Origin: Pseudomonadota bacterium
Lineage (GTDB): Bacteria > Pseudomonadota > Gammaproteobacteria > Burkholderiales > Burkholderiaceae_C
Reading direction: 5' to 3'
Assembly: GCA_020161145.1 (NCBI GenBank)
Contig: JAIUPQ010000003.1
Location: 310,001-374,000 of the forward strand
Length of the DNA stretch: 64,000 bases
Part shown: piece after piece, positions 61,090-64,000 of the stretch
How positions within the stretch are numbered: position 1 is the first letter of the stretch
Layout of the letters: each line of letters starts with the position of its first letter
Program-made: the position numbers and the translations under genes
Notes under the pieces: model-generated
Told to the model about the DNA's origin: nothing
The model's input: the letters and a program-made list of their open reading frames with translations, nothing else
The model's database searches: none

Positions 61090-61943
61090 CCACCGACACC
61101 ATCCTGCTCGTGGGCCACGGCTCGCGCGAGCCCAGCGGCAACGAGCAGATCGAGCATTTCGCGGCGCAATGGCGGGCGCGCTACCCGCAGTGGCGCACCG
61201 AGCTGTGCTTCATCGAGTTTGCCGAGGTCGATGTCGAACACGGGCTGGACCTGGCCGCGCGCGGATCGCGGCGCGTGGTCGTCGTGCCACTGATCCTCAA
61301 TGCGGCGGGCCACGTCAACGTCGAAATCCCGTCGCACATGGCCCGCGCGCGCCAGCGCCACCCCGGCCTGCGCTTCGACTACGCGCCGCACCTGGGCGTG
61401 TGCGAGCCGGTGCTGGACGTGCTCAAGCGGCAGTTGCGCCAATGCATGCGCACGCTGGACATGCCCGACCCCACCGGCACCGGCATCGTGCTGCTGGGCC
61501 GCGGCTCGTCCAGCCGCGAGGCCAACGGCGAGATGGCCCGCATGGCGCGCTGGCTGTTCGAGGCCGGCGACCACGAGGTCGTGGACCTGGCCTTCACCGG
61601 CATCGCCTGGCCCCGGCTGGAGCGGGTGGTGCAGCGCCAGGCACAGCAAGGGCTGCGCCAGATCGTCGTGCTGCCCTACTACCTGTTCACCGGCACGCTG
61701 ATGCAGCGCATCGGCCGCCAGGTGGCGCACCTGCGCACGCAATACCCGCAGCTGCGCTTTGCACTGGGCTCGTACTTCGGCTTCGAGCCCGAGATCGCCG
61801 AGCTGCTGGCCGAGCGCGTCGGCGCGCTGCTGGACGGCACGCTGGACGCCGTGCCGGTCGGCGACGAGGCCGCGCACTGGCAGGGGCACCACCACCACCA
61901 TCACGACCACCACGACCATGACCACGCCCAACACGGTCACTGA
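61086..61943 (+). CDS. cbiX: Sirohydrochlorin cobaltochelatase (long CbiX)
   Basis: A 285-residue chelatase made of two similar halves: LLVGHGSREPSGNEQ with NAAGHVNVEIPSHM in the first and LLGRGSSSREANGEM with LPYYLFTGTLMQRI in the second. The two active His lie in the first half. The last 20 residues are extremely His-rich (GHHHHHHDHHDHDH), as in other CbiX proteins, and may store or deliver cobalt. It inserts cobalt early, the oxygen-independent pathway. It overlaps cobM by ATGA. Confidence 0.9.
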   Translation: MTTDTILLVGHGSREPSGNEQIEHFAAQWRARYPQWRTELCFIEFAEVDVEHGLDLAARGSRRVVVVPLILNAAGHVNVEIPSHMARARQRHPGLRFDYAPHLGVCEPVLDVLKRQLRQCMRTLDMPDPTGTGIVLLGRGSSSREANGEMARMARWLFEAGDHEVVDLAFTGIAWPRLERVVQRQAQQGLRQIVVLPYYLFTGTLMQRIGRQVAHLRTQYPQLRFALGSYFGFEPEIAELLAERVGALLDGTLDAVPVGDEAAHWQGHHHHHHDHHDHDHAQHGH

Positions 61944-62616
61944 ACAGCTCACGCGCGCCGGCCGGGCCATCGAACACGACAGCTTTGCGGTCATCGACCG
62001 CGAGGCCGGCCCGCATGCCTACGACCCCGAGCAATGGCCCATCGTGCGGCGGATGATTCACGCCAACGCCGACTTCGACTTCAACGGCCTGACGCGCTTC
62101 CACCCCGACGCCGTGGGGGCCGGCCTCGCGGCCATCCGCTCGCGGCGCAGCCGCGTGGTGGCCGACGTGGAGATGATCTGCGTGGGCCTGTCGGCACCGC
62201 GCCTGGGTCATTTCGGCATGGCCACCCACCAGTTCATTGCCGATGCCGACGTGATCGCCGCCGCCCGCACCGACGACACCACGCGCGCCGTGCAGGCCAT
62301 GCGCAAGGCCTACAAGCTGGGCCTGCTGAACGGGGCCATCGTGGGCATCGGCAACGCGCCCACGGCGCTGATCGAGCTGGTGCGGCTGATCCGCGAGCAT
62401 GGCGCGCGGCCCGCGCTGGTGGTGGGCATGCCGGTGGGCTTTGTCTCGGCGGCCGAGTCCAAGGCCCTGATGGCCGAGGTGGCCGAGGTGCCCTGGGTGG
62501 TCATCGACGGCCGCAAAGGCGGCTCGACCCTGGTGGTGGCCGCCATCCACGCCCTGCTGGGCCTGGCCGAGGCCCAGGAGCACCCGGCGCCACGGATGCA
62601 AGGCCTGCCCGCATGA
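61918..62616 (+). CDS. cobH: Precorrin-8X methylmutase
   Basis: A 232-residue CobH/CbiC enzyme moving the C11 methyl to C12. FDFNGLTRFHPDAVGAGLAA, VADVEMICVGLS and GIGNAPTALIEL are family motifs, with the catalytic His in RRMIHANAD. The ATG at 61918 lies inside the His-tail coding region of cbiX, giving a 26-base overlap. Confidence 0.92.
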   Translation: MTTPNTVTEQLTRAGRAIEHDSFAVIDREAGPHAYDPEQWPIVRRMIHANADFDFNGLTRFHPDAVGAGLAAIRSRRSRVVADVEMICVGLSAPRLGHFGMATHQFIADADVIAAARTDDTTRAVQAMRKAYKLGLLNGAIVGIGNAPTALIELVRLIREHGARPALVVGMPVGFVSAAESKALMAEVAEVPWVVIDGRKGGSTLVVAAIHALLGLAEAQEHPAPRMQGLPA

Positions 62617-63722
62617 TGGACAAGACCGTCCAGCGCGGCACCCGCACCGGGTTCACCACCGGCGCCTGCTCGGCGGCGGCGGCGCGCGCGGCGGTGCTGG
62701 GCCTGGTGGACGGTCAGGTGCCCACCGCCGTGGCGGCGCTGCTGCCCAACGGGCAGCAGGTGACCTTCGTGGTGCACGACGGCCGCTGCGACGCCACCAC
62801 GGCCCACGCCATGGTCATCAAGGACGCGGGGGACGACCCCGACTGCACCGACAAAGCCCACCTGACGGCCGACGTGCGCCTGCTGCACCAGCAGCCCGGC
62901 GCAGTGCTGCTGCGGGGTGGCCCGGGCGTGGGCACCGTCACCATGCCGGGCCTGGGCCTGGCCGTGGGCGGCCCGGCCATCAACCCGGTGCCCCGCCGCA
63001 ACATCGAAGCCAACGTGCGCGCGGCAGCCGGGGCGTTGCTCGACGACGCGGGCGTCGAGGTGACGATTTCGGTGCCCCAGGGCGAGGCCATGGCCAGGAA
63101 GACGCTGAACGCCCGCCTGGGCATCCTGGGCGGCATCTCCATCCTGGGCACCACCGGCATCGTCAAGCCCTACAGCACCTCGGCCTACCGGGCCAGCGTG
63201 GTGCAGGGCGTGCAGGTGGCGGCCACCCTGGGCCACGGCGTGGTGGTGCTCACCACCGGCGGGCGCACCGAGCAATTCGCCATGAAAGAGCGTCCCGACC
63301 TGCCGGCGGCCTGCTTCGTGCAGATGGGCGACTTTCTGCGCTACGCGCTGGACACCGCCGTGGCCCAGGGCCTGCGCGAGGTGGTCATCGGCGGCATGGT
63401 GGGCAAGCTGACCAAGATCGCCCAGGGCGAGACCATCACCCACGCCAACCGCGCCGAGGTGGACACCGGCCTGCTGGCCGAGCTGGCGGCGGGCATCGGC
63501 GCCCCGGCCGAGGAATGCGCGGCCATTGCCGCCGCCGAGACGGCCCGCTTTGCGGCCGAGCGCATGCAGGCGCTGGGCCTGCTGCCGCAGTTCCACACCG
63601 CCCTGGCCCGCCAGGTGGTGCGCACCCTCACCGCCGCCGACCGCTACGCCGACCGCTTCCACCTCCACGTGCTGGTCTGCGATTTCGACGGCCACAAGAT
63701 TGCCGAGGCATCCTCCCCATGA
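62613..63722 (+). CDS. cbiD: Cobalt-precorrin-5B C1-methyltransferase
   Basis: A 369-residue CbiD protein. RTGFTTGACSAAAARAAV is the N-terminal signature and GTTGIVKPYSTSAYRASV and GGMVGKLTKIAQGETITHAN are conserved. CbiD methylates C1 in the cobalt-early pathway, consistent with CbiX. ATG 62613 overlaps the cobH stop by ATGA; an ATG at the next codon is equally possible. Confidence 0.93.
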   Translation: MMDKTVQRGTRTGFTTGACSAAAARAAVLGLVDGQVPTAVAALLPNGQQVTFVVHDGRCDATTAHAMVIKDAGDDPDCTDKAHLTADVRLLHQQPGAVLLRGGPGVGTVTMPGLGLAVGGPAINPVPRRNIEANVRAAAGALLDDAGVEVTISVPQGEAMARKTLNARLGILGGISILGTTGIVKPYSTSAYRASVVQGVQVAATLGHGVVVLTTGGRTEQFAMKERPDLPAACFVQMGDFLRYALDTAVAQGLREVVIGGMVGKLTKIAQGETITHANRAEVDTGLLAELAAGIGAPAEECAAIAAAETARFAAERMQALGLLPQFHTALARQVVRTLTAADRYADRFHLHVLVCDFDGHKIAEASSP

Positions 63723-64000
63723 ACGACCCCCTGCCCTGCCGCATCGTCGGCGTGCTGGACGACGGCGCCGCCAGCCTCAGCACCACCGCACTGGCCGTGC
63801 TGCGCACGGCCGACGTGGTGATCGGCGCCCGCCGCACGCTGGCGCTGCTGGACGACCACATTGCCCCCCGCGCCCTCCGGCGCGATCTGACCGGCCACAT
63901 GGCCGAAGTGCCCGAATGGATACGCGCGGCCCGCGCCGACCGCCAGGCCGTGGTGGTGCTGGCCACCGGCGATCCGCTGTGCCACGGCGTGGCCAGCCAC
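63719..64000 (+). CDS. cbiE: Cobalt-precorrin-7 C5-methyltransferase (cut by window end)
   Basis: The first 94 residues of a CobL/CbiE-type corrin methylase: CRIVGVLDDGAASLS, ADVVIGARRTLALL and VVVLATGDPLCHGVASH, the SAM-binding loop. It overlaps cbiD by ATGA. Whether it is CbiE alone or a CbiET (CobL) fusion cannot be seen. Confidence 0.85.
   Translation, partial: MNDPLPCRIVGVLDDGAASLSTTALAVLRTADVVIGARRTLALLDDHIAPRALRRDLTGHMAEVPEWIRAARADRQAVVVLATGDPLCHGVASH

Noticed and set aside
61880-61943. Poly-His stretch as a vector-derived tag
   Set aside because: It is in frame with CbiX, mixed with Asp and encoded in an overlapping operon; His-rich tails are natural in CbiX.

Overview
The window is GC-rich, densely packed chromosomal DNA from a betaproteobacterium. 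Gene content and order (dusB-fis-purH, ribF/ileS-lspA, hisI-hisE-hinT, an argB-slmA cluster, a methylmalonyl-CoA pathway cluster and a catechol meta-cleavage operon) suggest Burkholderiales, most likely Comamonadaceae. This is inferred from gene families and synteny; no 16S rRNA or tRNA gene was seen.

Layout. 0-6.5 kb: an exported prolyl-oligopeptidase-like peptidase, divergent from a helix-turn-helix/citrate-synthase-like fusion that overlaps prmB and an ABC-F ATPase. 6.5-11.5 kb: a minus-strand run of nine touching or overlapping genes (argB, HAD phosphatase, slmA, DUF815 ATPase, NUDIX, hisI, hisE, small membrane protein, hinT). 11.5-27 kb: propionate metabolism, with prpE, a chemoreceptor, methylmalonyl-CoA epimerase, pccA, a DUF389 membrane protein, pccB, meaB, a GNAT gene, an intercalated vapBC toxin-antitoxin pair and methylmalonyl-CoA mutase, controlled by a divergent GntR regulator with a perfect palindrome in the gap. 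26-29.6 kb: an unusual MBL-fold protein, a DsbA-family protein, a LysR regulator and rsuA. 29.6-31.7 kb: a low-information stretch, the decayed right end of one IS5-group element, and a complete IS5-group element directly abutting it. 31.7-42 kb: housekeeping genes (ribF, ileS, lspA, M32 carboxypeptidase, dusB, fis, purH).

42-48.4 kb is an accessory patch with hairpin repeats, two decayed genes (HAD phosphatase, P-loop ATPase), a BP74-like lipoprotein, a NERD-UvrD helicase, an exported repeat protein and a 0.6 kb non-coding stretch holding two long inverted repeats. 48.4-53.2 kb: htpG, a NUDIX-MBL fusion and an exported cyanophycinase-like protein. 53.2-58.7 kb: a four-gene catechol meta-cleavage operon (dioxygenase, semialdehyde dehydrogenase, hydratase, decarboxylase) and its divergent regulator. 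58.7-64 kb: a cobalamin riboswitch followed by cobB, cobM, cbiX, cobH, cbiD and the start of cbiE.

Two themes connect the regions. Cobalamin made by the last cluster is the cofactor of the methylmalonyl-CoA mutase served by MeaB. The most unusual object is the regulator beside the meta-cleavage operon. It keeps the phenol-sensing and zinc residues of DmpR/MopR and a Fis-type helix-turn-helix, but has no AAA+ ATPase domain, while the operon it faces carries a good sigma-54 promoter and a XylR-like upstream site. That mismatch is the best candidate for undescribed regulation here.
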